Positions 18,887 to 31,704 of a stretch of DNA of 56,018 nucleotides are shown in pieces. The DNA is from Comamonadaceae bacterium (GTDB lineage: Bacteria; Pseudomonadota; Gammaproteobacteria; Burkholderiales; Burkholderiaceae_C). Below the pieces are notes generated by a model that was given only the letters and a program-made list of their open reading frames with translations, made no database searches and had not been told where the DNA came from. Numbering within the stretch: the first letter of the stretch is position 1; each line of letters begins with the position of its first letter. The position numbers were made by a program, and so were the translations under genes. The stretch lies in contig JAUWAE010000002.1 in the NCBI GenBank assembly GCA_030602185.1, positions 1 to 56,018 on the forward strand, given 5' to 3'.

Positions 18887-19894
18887 TCACTCGTAGCCAA
18901 AGCTGCGCACGCGAGCCTCGTCGTCGGCCCAGCCGGAACGCACCTTCACCCAGAGCTCCAGGAACACCTTGCAGTCCCAGAGCTTTTCCAGCTCCTGGCG
19001 GGCCTCGGTCCCGATGCGCTTGAGCTTTTCGCCCTTCTCGCCTATGACCATGCCCTTGTGCCCTTCGCGCTCCACCACGATGGTGGCAGCGATGCGTTTG
19101 AGCCGCCCGTCTTCTTCGAACTTGTCGATGACCACGGTGGACGTGTACGGCAGCTCGTCGCCAGTCAGGCGGAACAGCTTCTCGCGCACCATCTCGGCCG
19201 CCATGAAGCGCTCGCTGCGGTCAGTCAGCTCGTCGGCGTCGTACATCCAGTCCTGCTCGGGCAGGTACTTTTCAACGATGGCATAGAAGCGCTGGATGTC
19301 CTTCGCGTTCTTGGCCGACATGGGCACAAATTCGGCAAAGGGGTGGCGCTCCTGCATGCTGCGCAGCCAGGGAGCCAGCTCGCCACGGCGGTGCACCATG
19401 TCGAGCTTGTTGGCCACCAGGATGACCGGCAGGTTCTTGGGCAGCAGGTCCAGCACCTTGGCGTCAGCCAGGTTGAAATGGCCCGCCTCCACCACGAAGA
19501 CGATGACGTCCACGTCGGCCACCGCGCCCAGCACGGTCTTGTTGAGCGAGCGGTTGAGCGCGTTGCCGTGGCGGGTCTGGAAACCTGGCGTGTCCACGAA
19601 CACGAACTGCGTGGCACCCACGGTGCGCAAGCCCGTGATGCGGTGGCGCGTGGTTTGTGCCTTGCGGGAGGTGATGCTGACCTTCTGCCCCACCAGGGCA
19701 TTGAGCAGCGTGGACTTGCCCACGTTGGGCTTGCCGACGATGGCCACAAAGCCACAGCGCCGGGGGCCCTGGGGCTCGATCTCGGGTTCGGGCGCTTCGG
19801 GCGCTGGCGTGCCCTCACCCGCCGCGGGCTTGCGCAAGGCGCGCGCCAGCATGGCCTCCAGGTCGTCTTCGGGAAGGGGGGCGGAAGGGGTCAT
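18887..19894 (-). CDS. era: GTPase Era
   Basis: Essential GTPase that binds the 3' end of 16S rRNA and assists 30S assembly. The GTPase motifs are GKPNVGKST (G1), DTPGFQ (G3) and NKLDM (G4), followed by a C-terminal KH domain with a conserved GxKGxxLK-type loop. Length is 335 residues against about 300 in E. coli; the difference is an acidic, Pro-rich N-terminal extension of about 45 residues. ATG 19894 overlaps the rnc stop (ATGA), so rnc and era are translationally coupled as in other proteobacteria. Confidence 0.96.
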   Translation of the reverse strand: MTPSAPLPEDDLEAMLARALRKPAAGEGTPAPEAPEPEIEPQGPRRCGFVAIVGKPNVGKSTLLNALVGQKVSITSRKAQTTRHRITGLRTVGATQFVFVDTPGFQTRHGNALNRSLNKTVLGAVADVDVIVFVVEAGHFNLADAKVLDLLPKNLPVILVANKLDMVHRRGELAPWLRSMQERHPFAEFVPMSAKNAKDIQRFYAIVEKYLPEQDWMYDADELTDRSERFMAAEMVREKLFRLTGDELPYTSTVVIDKFEEDGRLKRIAATIVVEREGHKGMVIGEKGEKLKRIGTEARQELEKLWDCKVFLELWVKVRSGWADDEARVRSFGYE

Positions 19895-20574
19895 GTCTTG
19901 CCTTGGGTCAGGAGCTGGAGCATCTCGGTGGCGGCGGCCTGCTCGGCCGCACGGCGGGATGCGCCGGTGCCACGGGCTTGCTGCCCGGTTTCGGCCACCT
20001 CGCACACCACCTCGAAGGTTTGCCGGTGGGCTTCGCCATGGGTGCTGGCGACGCGGTACTGCGGCAGTTTCATTTTGCGGCCTTGCAGCCACTCCTGCAA
20101 GGCGGTCTTGGCATCCTTGCCCTGGGCCTGCTGCCCTGGGCGCAGGTCGACCTTGGCGAACAGACGCTGCACCACGGCGTTGGCGGCATCGAAGCCGGCG
20201 TCCAGGTACACCGCGCCGAGCACGGCCTCCAGCGCGTCGGCCAGGATGGAGGGACGCTGGCGTCCGCCCGAGCGAACCTCGCCCTCGCCCAAGCGCAACA
20301 GGGCCGGCAGCCCGAGTTGTTCGGCCAGGCCGTGCAGCGTATCCTGCTTGACCAGATTGGCCCGGATGCGCGACAGATCGCCCTCGGGTTGGCGGCTCAG
20401 GCGCTGGTACAGCAGGCCAGAGATGGCCAGCGACAGCACCGAGTCGCCCAGGAATTCCAGGCGCTCGTAGTGCTGGGCCGAGTAACTGCGGTGGGTCAGG
20501 GCCCGCTCGAGGAGTTCGGGTTGGGCAAAGCGGTGGCCCAGGCGCTGTTGCAGCGCCAGCAAGTCAGGGTTCAA
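19891..20574 (-). CDS. rnc: Ribonuclease III
   Basis: Double-strand-specific endoribonuclease for rRNA and mRNA processing. The 227-residue protein has the RNase III signature [12 protein letters not shown] (about 38-49) with its catalytic acidic residues, and a C-terminal double-stranded RNA-binding domain ending in [12 protein letters not shown]. The start is TTG (20574), which gives the normal family N-terminus. It lies downstream of lepB and a DUF4845 gene and upstream of era. Confidence 0.96.
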   Translation of the reverse strand: MNPDLLALQQRLGHRFAQPELLERALTHRSYSAQHYERLEFLGDSVLSLAISGLLYQRLSRQPEGDLSRIRANLVKQDTLHGLAEQLGLPALLRLGEGEVRSGGRQRPSILADALEAVLGAVYLDAGFDAANAVVQRLFAKVDLRPGQQAQGKDAKTALQEWLQGRKMKLPQYRVASTHGEAHRQTFEVVCEVAETGQQARGTGASRRAAEQAAATEMLQLLTQGKT

Positions 20575-20589
20575 ATCTGGCAGGTCCCG

Positions 20590-20934
20590 TCATTTGGTGC
20601 GGCCCTGGTACTTCATGACGAGGTAGGCCGGACCGGCGAGGTGGATTTCTTTCTGGTAGGCGAACTCCACCACGATCCTGTCGTTGACCTTGCCAATCTC
20701 CAGGTCCTTGCCGCTGATGGCCTCGAAGTAGTCCACGGCCTTGGCTTTGTCGAAGGTCGAGCGGATGTCGGCCACCGTGGTGCCCGATTCAGCGGCGCGC
20801 TGAGCCGCCTTCATGATGGACTGGTATTCCAGGTACGTCGGCGCCACCTGGGCCGCCACCACGCCCACCACACCCACCACAATCCCCACGAACACGACCC
20901 CGAGGAAGGTGATCCCCCGCTGCTGGTGCTTCAT
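20590..20934 (-). CDS. DUF4845 small membrane protein
   Basis: A 114-residue protein with one N-terminal transmembrane helix (about residues 8-30) after a short basic head (MKHQQRG). The rest is a soluble DUF4845-type domain (AQVAPTYLEYQSI onwards) that would face the periplasm. The prepilin-like look of the N-terminus is notable, but no clear GFTLxE cleavage site is present. ATG 20934 is preferred because GGAG precedes it by about nine bases; an upstream start at 20964 adds ten residues. The family sits between lepB and rnc across beta- and gammaproteobacteria; its function is unknown. Confidence 0.85.
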   Translation of the reverse strand: MKHQQRGITFLGVVFVGIVVGVVGVVAAQVAPTYLEYQSIMKAAQRAAESGTTVADIRSTFDKAKAVDYFEAISGKDLEIGKVNDRIVVEFAYQKEIHLAGPAYLVMKYQGRTK

Positions 20935-20992
20935 CTGCCCTGCTCCGTTGAATGCGATGCGCACATCTTAAACAATGGCGGACCGCCACGGC

Positions 20993-21972
20993 TCACTGGA
21001 AAGAACCGATGCGGCCGAGGTCACCAAAATTCATCCAGACGAAGAAGGCCTTGCCGACGATGTTGGCCTCGGGCACGAAACCCCAGTAGCGGGAGTCGAG
21101 CGAGTTGTCGCGGTTGTCGCCCATCAGGAAATAATGGCCGGCCGGCACCTTGCAGACCACGCCTTCGACCGAGTAGCGGCACTGGTCCTTGTACGGGAAC
21201 TCGGCCGCGGCGGGAATGAAGGACGGGCGGTCACCGTCGTTGAGGGTCTGGTACTGCTTGGCACCCAGCGTCTCGCCGTACTGCGACGAATAGCGCATGG
21301 TGCCCGAATCGTAGAACTCGGGCTGCGGTACCTTGGCCACCGGCTCGCCGTTGATGAACAGCTGCTTGTTCAGGTAGGCCACCTCGTCACCGGGCAGGCC
21401 CACCACGCGCTTGATGTAATCCAGGCTGGGTTGCGGCGGGTAGCGGAACACCATCACGTCGCCGCGTTCGGGCGCGTTGTTGGCGATGATCTTGGTGTTG
21501 ATCACCGGCAGGCGCACCCCGTAATGGAATTTGTTGACCAGGATCAGGTCGCCGATGCGCAGCGTCGGGATCATGGAGCCCGAGGGAATCTTGAAGGGCT
21601 CGAACAGGAAAGAGCGCAGGATGAAAACGACGAAGATCACCGGGAACAGGCCAGCGGTCCAGTCGAGCCACCAGGGCTGCATCAGCAGCTTGTGCTGGGC
21701 GGCCTGCAGGTCCACCGTGTCGCCCTTGATGCCCTGGCGCGCCCATTCGGCCTCGCGCTTGCGGTGCTCTTCGGCCAGCCGCTCGGCAGCGGCCTTGCGT
21801 TGGGGCAGAAAGTACAGCTTCTCGGCCAGCCAGTAGGCGCCGGTCACCACCACGGCCAGCAGCAGCAGCAGGGCGAAGTTGCCTTCGATGGCGCCGAGGT
21901 ACCAGGCCAGGCCATAGCCGGCAAACGCCGTCAGCACCAGGCCGGTCAGGGCGCTCATGTTCGAATTGCTCA

Positions 21973-21976
<4 letters not shown>
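20993..21976 (-). CDS. lepB: Signal peptidase I
   Basis: Removes Sec and Tat signal peptides at the periplasmic face of the inner membrane. The 327-residue protein has two hydrophobic segments near the N-terminus (about 8-56), a charged cytosolic loop, and a further membrane-entry helix (about 109-122). The catalytic serine is Ser134 in PSGSMIPTL and the general-base lysine is Lys189 in [11 protein letters not shown]; their 55-residue spacing matches E. coli. C-terminal [16 protein letters not shown] is intact. The start overlaps the lepA stop, so the two are coupled. Confidence 0.97.
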
Positions 21977-23784
<1,808 letters not shown>

Positions 23785-23827
23785 CACAGAATGGTGGTCG
23801 GGCACAGGTGGCGGCACAGGCCACAAG

Positions 23828-23855
23828 AAAAAGGCGCGCCAGCCTTGGGCGCGCC
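23828..23855 (-). terminator. Intrinsic terminator after mucD
   Basis: On the minus strand an eight-base perfect stem GGCGCGCC (23848-23855 with 23833-23840) with a seven-base loop is followed by a run of five U residues (23828-23832). It lies between the mucD stop and the lepA start and would uncouple the sigma-E operon from lepA-lepB. A second hairpin, GACCGGCC/GGCCGGTC at 23859-23880, lies just upstream on the transcript. Confidence 0.8.
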
Positions 23856-23914
23856 CATGACCGGCCCGCTGAGGCCGGTCGTCAGATCCCTAGATTGTAG
23901 GCAAGTTTGGGTTT

Positions 23915-25444
23915 TCAGCGGGCCTCGGGGCGGATCAGGGCGTACTGGGCCCAGTCGCCACGCCGGATCAGCACGCTCACCGGTCGGTCCTTGCGCAGCG
24001 CCGCCACGGCGGCCTCGAACTCCTTGAGGTTGCCGATCTGCTGGTTGCCCAGGCCCACGATCACGTCGTCTTCGCGCAGCCCGGCCGCCGCCGCCGGCCC
24101 CTGGGCGCCAACCACCCAGACGCCACCATTGAGCCGCAGCTCGCGCCGTTCGGCTGCCGTCAACTCGCGCACCGCCAGCCCCAGCGGGCTCTGGGCGGCC
24201 GTCGCCTGGGGATCGGCCGAGGGCGCGTTGGCCTGCGCCACCGTCTCCTCTTCGAACGTCCCGACGGTGATCGTCAGCTCCTTCTGGGCGCCCCGGCGCC
24301 AGACCTTCAGCTTGGCCCGGGTGCCGGGCGCGGTGTTGCCGACGATGCGCGGCAGATCGGCCGACTTCTCCACCGCCTTGCCGTCGAAGCTCAGGATGAT
24401 GTCACCCGGCTCCACCCCGGCCTTGGCCGCGGGCGAATCGCTTTCCACGCCCCGCACCAGAGCGCCTTCCGTCTTCGCCAGGCCGAGCGAATCGGCCAGC
24501 TCCTTGCTCACGCTGTCGATGGCGACACCGATGCGCCCGCGCGTGACCTTGCCGGTGGCGCGCAGCTGGTCGGACACCCGCACGGCCTCGTCGATCGGGA
24601 TGGCGAACGAAATGCCCTGGAAACCGCCCGAGCGCGAGTAAATCTGGCTGTTGATACCCACCACCTCGCCGCGCAGGTTGATCAGCGGGCCGCCCGAGTT
24701 GCCGGGGTTGATGGCCACATCGGTCTGGATGAAAGGCAGGAAGTCCCCCGTCTCGCGCTGCTTGGCGCTGACGATGCCGGCCGTGACGGTGTTCTCCAGC
24801 CCGAAGGGCGAGCCGATGGCCATCACCCACTCACCCACTTTCAGCCGGCTGACGTCACCGATGCGCACCGCTTTCAGCCCAGTGGCCTCGATCTTGACCA
24901 CCGCCACGTCGGTGCGCTTGTCAGCGCCCACCACCTTGGCCTTGAACTCGCGCTTGTCGGGCAGGGTCACCAGCACCTCATCCGCGCCCTCGACCACGTG
25001 GGCATTGGTCATGATGAAACCGTCGCCACTGAGCACAAAGCCCGACCCGACACCACGGGGGCGCTCGATTTCCGGCCCACGCTCCTGGCGTTGCGGCCCG
25101 CGCGGCACCATGCCCGGCGGGACCGGCAGCCCAAAGCGGCGGAAAAACTCGAGCATCTGCTCGTCAGGGCCACTGGGCGGCCCGGAACGGCGCACCCGCT
25201 CCACCGTGCGGATGTTGACCACCGACGGCCCCACCTGGTCCACCAACACGGTGAAATCGGGCAAACCGGTGACCAATACCGGCGCCGGGGTGGAAGCGAC
25301 GGGCGCCGGGCCGGTGGTGGCAGGCGCCGTCTGCGCCTCGACGTTGCCATGGTTGGACGACCACAGCACGGCCACCAAGGCCCCGGCCGCCACCGCGGCA
25401 GCGGCGTAACGTCGGGCAGGACGGTCCACAATCTTTGAGGTCAT
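23915..25444 (-). CDS. mucD: Periplasmic serine protease, DegP/MucD family
   Basis: Trypsin-fold HtrA-type protease/chaperone that clears misfolded envelope proteins. The ATG at 25444 has GGAG six bases upstream (25451-25454) and gives 509 residues. An N-terminal signal anchor (about 12-30) is followed by a Pro/Ala-rich linker. The catalytic triad is His149 (TNAHVVEG), Asp179 (TDVAVVKI) and Ser250 (NPGNSGGPL), followed by two PDZ domains. A charged loop rich in Pro/Arg (about 104-130) precedes the core. It is the last gene of rpoE-rseA-rseB-mucD, so it is probably sigma-E regulated. Confidence 0.94.
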   Translation of the reverse strand: MTSKIVDRPARRYAAAAVAAGALVAVLWSSNHGNVEAQTAPATTGPAPVASTPAPVLVTGLPDFTVLVDQVGPSVVNIRTVERVRRSGPPSGPDEQMLEFFRRFGLPVPPGMVPRGPQRQERGPEIERPRGVGSGFVLSGDGFIMTNAHVVEGADEVLVTLPDKREFKAKVVGADKRTDVAVVKIEATGLKAVRIGDVSRLKVGEWVMAIGSPFGLENTVTAGIVSAKQRETGDFLPFIQTDVAINPGNSGGPLINLRGEVVGINSQIYSRSGGFQGISFAIPIDEAVRVSDQLRATGKVTRGRIGVAIDSVSKELADSLGLAKTEGALVRGVESDSPAAKAGVEPGDIILSFDGKAVEKSADLPRIVGNTAPGTRAKLKVWRRGAQKELTITVGTFEEETVAQANAPSADPQATAAQSPLGLAVRELTAAERRELRLNGGVWVVGAQGPAAAAGLREDDVIVGLGNQQIGNLKEFEAAVAALRKDRPVSVLIRRGDWAQYALIRPEAR

Positions 25445-25513
25445 GGGTTTCTCCATACGTTGCATCCTGTTGAGGTCCGGTGGCGGGGCACGCGCACGGC
25501 CCACCACCCCACG

Positions 25514-26536
25514 TCAACGCGTGCGTTCCAGCGATTGCAGGAAGAGGGTCAGGGTGTCCGGCGGCACTTCGCCCATGGCGGTGACCCAGTGGTCACCCAC
25601 GCGCCGCGACAGCGAGTGCGTTGCACCGGCTGAAGCCAGTTTTTCCTTGCTGTGGCGCTTGGCGTCGTAGCTCTCGAGGAACAGCGACACCGACGCCAAC
25701 CCGTCCGAAAACACCCACTGCACCGAGCCCGTGCGCCCGGGCGCTTCGCTGCGCACATGGCAGCTCATGGACTGGAAGCCGGGCACGTCCTGGCGCAGCC
25801 GCCAGCCTTCGTTTTCGGCCGTGGTTTTGCGCAGCTCGGGCTTGATGACCTGGTAGCCCGCGGTGTTGTCCATCTGCTTGATCAGGGCATCCATCTTCAC
25901 CGGCGCGTCGAGTTGCAGCTCGGTGAATGCCACCTGCTCGAGCACCTGCCCCGCGGCGTCGCGGGTCTGCAGCTTCACCACGAGCCCGGTGGTCTTTTCC
26001 GACCAGATGCGGTAGCCGTAGCGCAACGCGTCCTTGGGCACGAAATCGACCACCAGGGCGTCGAACCCGGCCACCCGCTCCTGCCCCTGGGCTCGTGCGG
26101 CGTAGAGAGACTCGATCTGCTGACCCGGTGTGCGCAACAGGTCGGGGAACAGGCGCAGGGCCTCGCGGCGCTCTCGAAGGGCCACTTTGAGGTCGGGCGC
26201 GAAGGTCACGACCTCGTCGTTGCGGCGAATGGTGGTGCGTGGCGCGCCGGTCAGGGTTTCGATGCGCTCGAGCTGCTGCGTCCCGTCGCAGACGTGCCAA
26301 ATTTTGGACGCTGCCATTTCGGCGCCGCTGGAGACCACGAAGGTGCCGATGTAGGCGCGCCGACGGGCGGCCTCGTGCAACCGCTCCAGCCAGGCGTGGA
26401 TGCTTTTTTCCTGGGCCGGCGGGGTGGCGGACGCACCACGGGCCGGCTCCAGGGCCAGGGCGGGTGCCGCGTACAGCCCCAGGGCCATGGCCCCGACGCC
26501 CAACATCCGCTGTCCAATCGTCAGCAAACGCAGCAT
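25514..26536 (-). CDS. rseB: Sigma-E regulatory protein RseB/MucB
   Basis: Periplasmic protein that binds the periplasmic part of RseA, protects it from proteolysis, and senses misplaced lipids and LPS. The 340-residue protein has a Sec signal peptide (about 1-29, ending ALALEPA) and the LolA/LppX-like N-terminal domain (WLERLHEAARRRAYIGTFV) typical of MucB/RseB. It lies seven bases after rseA and before mucD. Confidence 0.93.
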   Translation of the reverse strand: MLRLLTIGQRMLGVGAMALGLYAAPALALEPARGASATPPAQEKSIHAWLERLHEAARRRAYIGTFVVSSGAEMAASKIWHVCDGTQQLERIETLTGAPRTTIRRNDEVVTFAPDLKVALRERREALRLFPDLLRTPGQQIESLYAARAQGQERVAGFDALVVDFVPKDALRYGYRIWSEKTTGLVVKLQTRDAAGQVLEQVAFTELQLDAPVKMDALIKQMDNTAGYQVIKPELRKTTAENEGWRLRQDVPGFQSMSCHVRSEAPGRTGSVQWVFSDGLASVSLFLESYDAKRHSKEKLASAGATHSLSRRVGDHWVTAMGEVPPDTLTLFLQSLERTR

Positions 26537-26543
26537 AGCAAGA

Positions 26544-27200
26544 TCAACGTTGCGGGGTTTCGTAAGTGGCGTTGCGCAGGAAGCCCGCCGGCATCTGCAA
26601 TGCCGAGACGCCGCCGTACTGGCGGTGCGCCGCCATCAGCTCTTCCAGCTGTGGGTCACGCAGCATGACACCGCGCTCGGTCACGACGCGCTGAACGGCC
26701 ACTGTGGCGGGCGCCGTCTGCTGCGCCAGTTGCGGCATGGCCGTGGGCGCCGGGGCCACGGCCACCTGCCACGCTACGGCAGCCACGGCCGCCAACGCGG
26801 CCACGCCAGCCACCATCTTCCAGCGGAAAACGGCGTCGTTGGCCGCGGTAGCAACCGCCGATGCCTCCAGCTGCACGGGCGTCACCGGCGCAGGGGCGTC
26901 CGACAGGACCGGCACGGGTTCCTGGGCCAGGCGCGCCATCACCGCGGAGACGAAGGCGCCATCGGCAGGCGCCGTCACGCGCCCCGACTCGGCGGCGCGC
27001 AGGGCATCGCCCAGCCACTGGTAGTCGCGCCAGTCGCTTTGCAAGGCACTCGAACCGGCGTAGGTCCGGGTCACCTCAGCCGCTTCAGCGGCCGCACACT
27101 CGCCATCGAACAGGGCCGACAGCGCTTCGCGCAAGGGCCGCTCACCGCCAGCGGGCGCGGTGGCCACCGGTTCGTGCGGGGGTTCGTGCAAGGTTTGCAT
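26544..27200 (-). CDS. rseA: Anti-sigma-E factor RseA/MucA
   Basis: Inner-membrane anti-sigma factor that holds sigma-E inactive until cut by site-1 and site-2 proteases. The 218-residue protein has a cytosolic sigma-binding region with the family motif LREALSALFDGEC (about 23-35) and WRDYQWLGDALR (about 57-68). One transmembrane helix follows at about 129-149, then a periplasmic Gln-rich domain that should bind RseB. It lies 30 bases after rpoE and seven before rseB. Confidence 0.9.
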   Translation of the reverse strand: MQTLHEPPHEPVATAPAGGERPLREALSALFDGECAAAEAAEVTRTYAGSSALQSDWRDYQWLGDALRAAESGRVTAPADGAFVSAVMARLAQEPVPVLSDAPAPVTPVQLEASAVATAANDAVFRWKMVAGVAALAAVAAVAWQVAVAPAPTAMPQLAQQTAPATVAVQRVVTERGVMLRDPQLEELMAAHRQYGGVSALQMPAGFLRNATYETPQR

Positions 27201-27230
27201 GGTCTTGGGCTTTCCAAAAAAACTTCAGGC

Positions 27231-27863
27231 TCACCAACGCTTGCCCGATTGACGCTCCAGCATCGGCTTGATGCGCGCTGAAATCGCCTCTCGGGCCCGG
27301 AAAATGCGCGAGCGCACTGTGCCAATGGGGCAATCGAGCGCCTGCGCGATTTCTTCGTAACTGAGACCCTCGATCTCGCGCAACGTGATGGCCTGGCCCA
27401 ACTCCTTGGGCAAGGCCTCCATCGCTGCGTTCACGGCTTCGGCGATTTCCTTGCTCGCCAGCACCGCTTCGGGGGTCTCGGCATCGGCTACCTGAGCGTT
27501 TAGTTCGTGTTCGAGCCCGGAAGTTTCATCGTCATCACCAGACGACATCGCGCTCATGAGCACGAGCGGGTCGCGCTTGAGCTCCATCAGCTGCTTTTTG
27601 GCCGTATTGACCGCGATGCGGTAGAGCCAAGTGTAGAACTGTGCCTCGCCCCGGAACTGCCCCAGGGCACGGTAGGCACGGATGAAGGTTTCCTGGGCGA
27701 TGTCCTGCACCAGATCGGTATCCCGCACCATGCGGCCGATCAGCCGCTCGACGCGGCGCTGGTACTTCACCACCAGCATCTCGAAGGCGCGCTGGTCCCC
27801 GGCCAGCGTGCGCTGGACCAGCAGGGTGTCGGGGTCAGAAGAAGGAGGAGCGGGATCGGGCAT
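27231..27863 (-). CDS. rpoE: RNA polymerase sigma-E factor
   Basis: ECF-type sigma factor for envelope stress. The 210-residue protein has sigma region 2 (FEMLVVKYQRRVERLIGRM then DLVQDIAQETFIRAYRAL) and region 4 (ALPKELGQAITLREIEGLSYEEIAQAL) with a helix-turn-helix. The ATG at 27863 is preferred; open frame continues upstream without family similarity. A spacer insertion between the regions (about 118-147, acidic) is longer than in E. coli RpoE. It heads rpoE-rseA-rseB-mucD and is preceded 37 bases upstream by a small membrane protein gene at the end of the fab cluster. Confidence 0.96.
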   Translation of the reverse strand: MPDPAPPSSDPDTLLVQRTLAGDQRAFEMLVVKYQRRVERLIGRMVRDTDLVQDIAQETFIRAYRALGQFRGEAQFYTWLYRIAVNTAKKQLMELKRDPLVLMSAMSSGDDDETSGLEHELNAQVADAETPEAVLASKEIAEAVNAAMEALPKELGQAITLREIEGLSYEEIAQALDCPIGTVRSRIFRAREAISARIKPMLERQSGKRW

Positions 27864-27900
27864 AAACGCGTTCAGGCCGGCAAATATACCCGAAGGGCTC

Positions 27901-28380
27901 TCAAGTCGGCCGCGGCAGGGCTGCACGCACGGCACGCCGCAGGGCATCCCAGTCGGCCGGGCTGTGGTGCGCATCGAGCCACAACCACAGGCCCAGACCC
28001 GCGGCGGTTTGGGCGCGCATCAACAGTGCGACCTGCAGGTCCAGCGCCACACGCAAGGCCACGACCGGCGTCCCACGGCGGTAGGCGGTGCTGTACCAGC
28101 ACCAACTCCCCGCCTCGGCACCGTGAGGTGACCAAGACAGTTGCCCGACGCGGGGGTGCCTGGACAGCCAAAGGCTCCAGCCCAGCAGCAGGCAGCCTGC
28201 CGCCAGCGACGCCCACCAGGCGCCCGGCAGCGGGCCGGATCCGACCGAACGGACCCACAGCAGCAGGCCCACGGCCCAGGCGGCGGCCAGGACCCAGAGC
28301 AAGCGGTGCGAAAAAGCGGACGGCCGCACAGGGTAGTCCACCGCCGGAGGGAGGTGGACGGCCTGGGACAGACCAGCCAT
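27901..28380 (-). CDS. Hypothetical membrane protein between fabF and rpoE
   Basis: A 159-residue Trp-rich protein with two adjacent predicted transmembrane helices (about 26-43 and 54-71), followed by a soluble domain with a Trp-rich beta pattern (WSPHGAEAGSWCWYS). Size and layout, two helices then a small beta domain, resemble the YgfX/DUF1434-type toxin-like membrane proteins, but similarity by eye is weak and I do not assign a name. It begins nine bases after fabF and ends 37 bases before rpoE, so it should be cotranscribed with one or both. Confidence 0.7.
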   Translation of the reverse strand: MAGLSQAVHLPPAVDYPVRPSAFSHRLLWVLAAAWAVGLLLWVRSVGSGPLPGAWWASLAAGCLLLGWSLWLSRHPRVGQLSWSPHGAEAGSWCWYSTAYRRGTPVVALRVALDLQVALLMRAQTAAGLGLWLWLDAHHSPADWDALRRAVRAALPRPT

Positions 28381-28389
28381 GGGTCGCGG

Positions 28390-29634
<1,245 letters not shown>

Positions 29635-29641
29635 CGGCGGA

Positions 29642-29968
<327 letters not shown>

Positions 29969-30718
29969 TCAGGCCATGAACATGCCGCCGTTGACGTGCA
30001 GTTCCTGCCCCGTCACGTAGGCGGCCTGCGGGCTGGCCAGGTAGGCCACGGCGTGCGCAATGTCGGCCGGCTTGCCGAGGTGACCCAGCGGGATCTGGCC
30101 CAGCAGCGCCTTCTGCTGCTCTTCGGGCAGGGCGGCGGTCATGTCGGTCTCGATAAAACCCGGCGCCACGCAGTTGACGGTGATGTTGCGGCTGCCCAGC
30201 TCGCGCGCCAGCGCGCGGGTCATGCCCGCCACACCTGCCTTGGCGGCGGCGTAGTTGGCCTGGCCCGGGTTGCCGGAAGCACCCACCACGCTGGTGATGC
30301 TGATGATGCGGCCGTAGCGCTGCTTCATCATCGGGCGGATGACGGCGCGGCTCATGCGGAAGACGGCCTTGAGGTTGGTGTCGAGCACCGCATCCCAGTC
30401 CTCGTCCTTCAGGCGCATGGCCAGCATGTCGCGGGTGATCCCGGCGTTGTTGACCAGCACGTGCAACGCGCCGTGTTCTTTCACGATAGCGTCGATCAGG
30501 GCCTCGGCCTCGGCGGCATTGTTCACGTCCAGCTTGGCACCGCGGCAGGATTCGAAGTTGGCCAGCGCCTGGCCGATCTTGGCGGCGCCGTCGTCGCTGG
30601 TGGCGGTGCCGATGACCTTCAGGCCCTTGCGCGCCAGTTCCAGCGCGATGGCGGCGCCAATGCCGCGCGAGGCGCCAGTGACCAGGGCCACCTGGCCCGC
30701 GAACACATTTTCAGACAT
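29969..30718 (-). CDS. fabG: 3-oxoacyl-[ACP] reductase
   Basis: NADPH-dependent reduction of beta-ketoacyl-ACP. The 249-residue short-chain dehydrogenase has the cofactor motif TGASRGIG (14-21), NNAG (90-93), and the catalytic Ser143, Tyr156 and Lys160 (YAAAK). An AAGGAG site precedes the ATG. It lies 18 bases after fabD. Confidence 0.97.
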   Translation of the reverse strand: MSENVFAGQVALVTGASRGIGAAIALELARKGLKVIGTATSDDGAAKIGQALANFESCRGAKLDVNNAAEAEALIDAIVKEHGALHVLVNNAGITRDMLAMRLKDEDWDAVLDTNLKAVFRMSRAVIRPMMKQRYGRIISITSVVGASGNPGQANYAAAKAGVAGMTRALARELGSRNITVNCVAPGFIETDMTAALPEEQQKALLGQIPLGHLGKPADIAHAVAYLASPQAAYVTGQELHVNGGMFMA

Positions 30719-30736
30719 GGTGTTGCTCCTTCGGGA

Positions 30737-31684
30737 TCAGCCCAGCAGGGCCTTGACTTCGGCCAGCGTGGCTGGGTCGTACAGGGCGGCACTGGCCAGC
30801 TCGGCGTCGATGCGCTTGACCATGCCGGCCAGCACCTTGCCCGGGCCGCATTCCACCACGGTGGCGATGCCACGGGCTTTGAGGGCCTGCACGCTTTCGA
30901 CCCAGCGCACCGGGCCAAAGGCCTGGCGGTAGAGGGCATCGCGGATGCGGTCGGCGTCGGTTTCCACCGCCACGTCGATGTTGTTGAGCACCGGAATCTG
31001 GGGCGCGGCGAACGCGGTCGTGGCCAGCTTCTCCTTGAGCCGCTCGGCGGCGGGCTTCATGAGGCTGGAGTGGAACGGCGCCGACACCGGCAGCGGCAGC
31101 GCGCGCTTGGCCCCGTTGGCCTTGAGCACCTCACAGGCTTTCTCGACAGCGGCCTTGCTGCCAGCGATCACGGTCTGGGCCGGGTCGTTGAAGTTCACGG
31201 CCTCCACCACCTCGCCGCTGCCCGCAGCGAAGGTGGCCTGCGCCTCGGCGCAGCCGTCGCGCACCTTGTCGGCGGCCATGCCCAGGATGGCGGCCATCGC
31301 ACCGGTGCCCACCGGCACCGCGTCCTGCATGGCCTGGGCGCGGAAACGCACCAGCGGCGCGGCCTGCGCCAGCGTCAGCACGCCCGACGCCACCAGGGCC
31401 GAATACTCGCCCAGCGAATGGCCGGCCACCGCGGCGGGCAGTGCACCGCCGTCGGCGCGCCACACGCGCCACGCAGCCACACCCGCCACCAGCATCACCG
31501 GCTGGGTGTTGGTGGTCAGCGCCAGGGCTTCCTTGGGGCCTTCGTGGATCAGCTTGGCCACGTCCTCGCCCAGGGCGTCGGACGCTTCCTTCAGGGTCTC
31601 GGCCACCACCGGGTGGTCGCCCCAGGCGTCGAGCATGCCGACGGCCTGCGAGCCCTGGCCCGGAAACACAAATGCGAACGTCAT
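30737..31684 (-). CDS. fabD: Malonyl-CoA:ACP transacylase
   Basis: Loads malonyl groups from CoA onto ACP. The 315-residue protein has the nucleophile elbow GHSLGEYSA (Ser90), the catalytic His in VSAPFHSSLM, and the N-terminal FPGQGSQ motif. The ATG at 31684 with AAGGAGA upstream is clear; in-frame sequence further upstream lies antiparallel to fabH coding sense and is ignored. Confidence 0.97.
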   Translation of the reverse strand: MTFAFVFPGQGSQAVGMLDAWGDHPVVAETLKEASDALGEDVAKLIHEGPKEALALTTNTQPVMLVAGVAAWRVWRADGGALPAAVAGHSLGEYSALVASGVLTLAQAAPLVRFRAQAMQDAVPVGTGAMAAILGMAADKVRDGCAEAQATFAAGSGEVVEAVNFNDPAQTVIAGSKAAVEKACEVLKANGAKRALPLPVSAPFHSSLMKPAAERLKEKLATTAFAAPQIPVLNNIDVAVETDADRIRDALYRQAFGPVRWVESVQALKARGIATVVECGPGKVLAGMVKRIDAELASAALYDPATLAEVKALLG

Positions 31685-31704
31685 TTTTATTCTCCTTGAT
31701 CGGT

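Noticed and set aside
20590-20934. DUF4845 protein as a type IV pseudopilin
   Set aside because: The basic head and hydrophobic helix are suggestive, but the glycine-cleavage and Glu5 pattern is not met, and the lepB-rnc context is that of the DUF4845 family.
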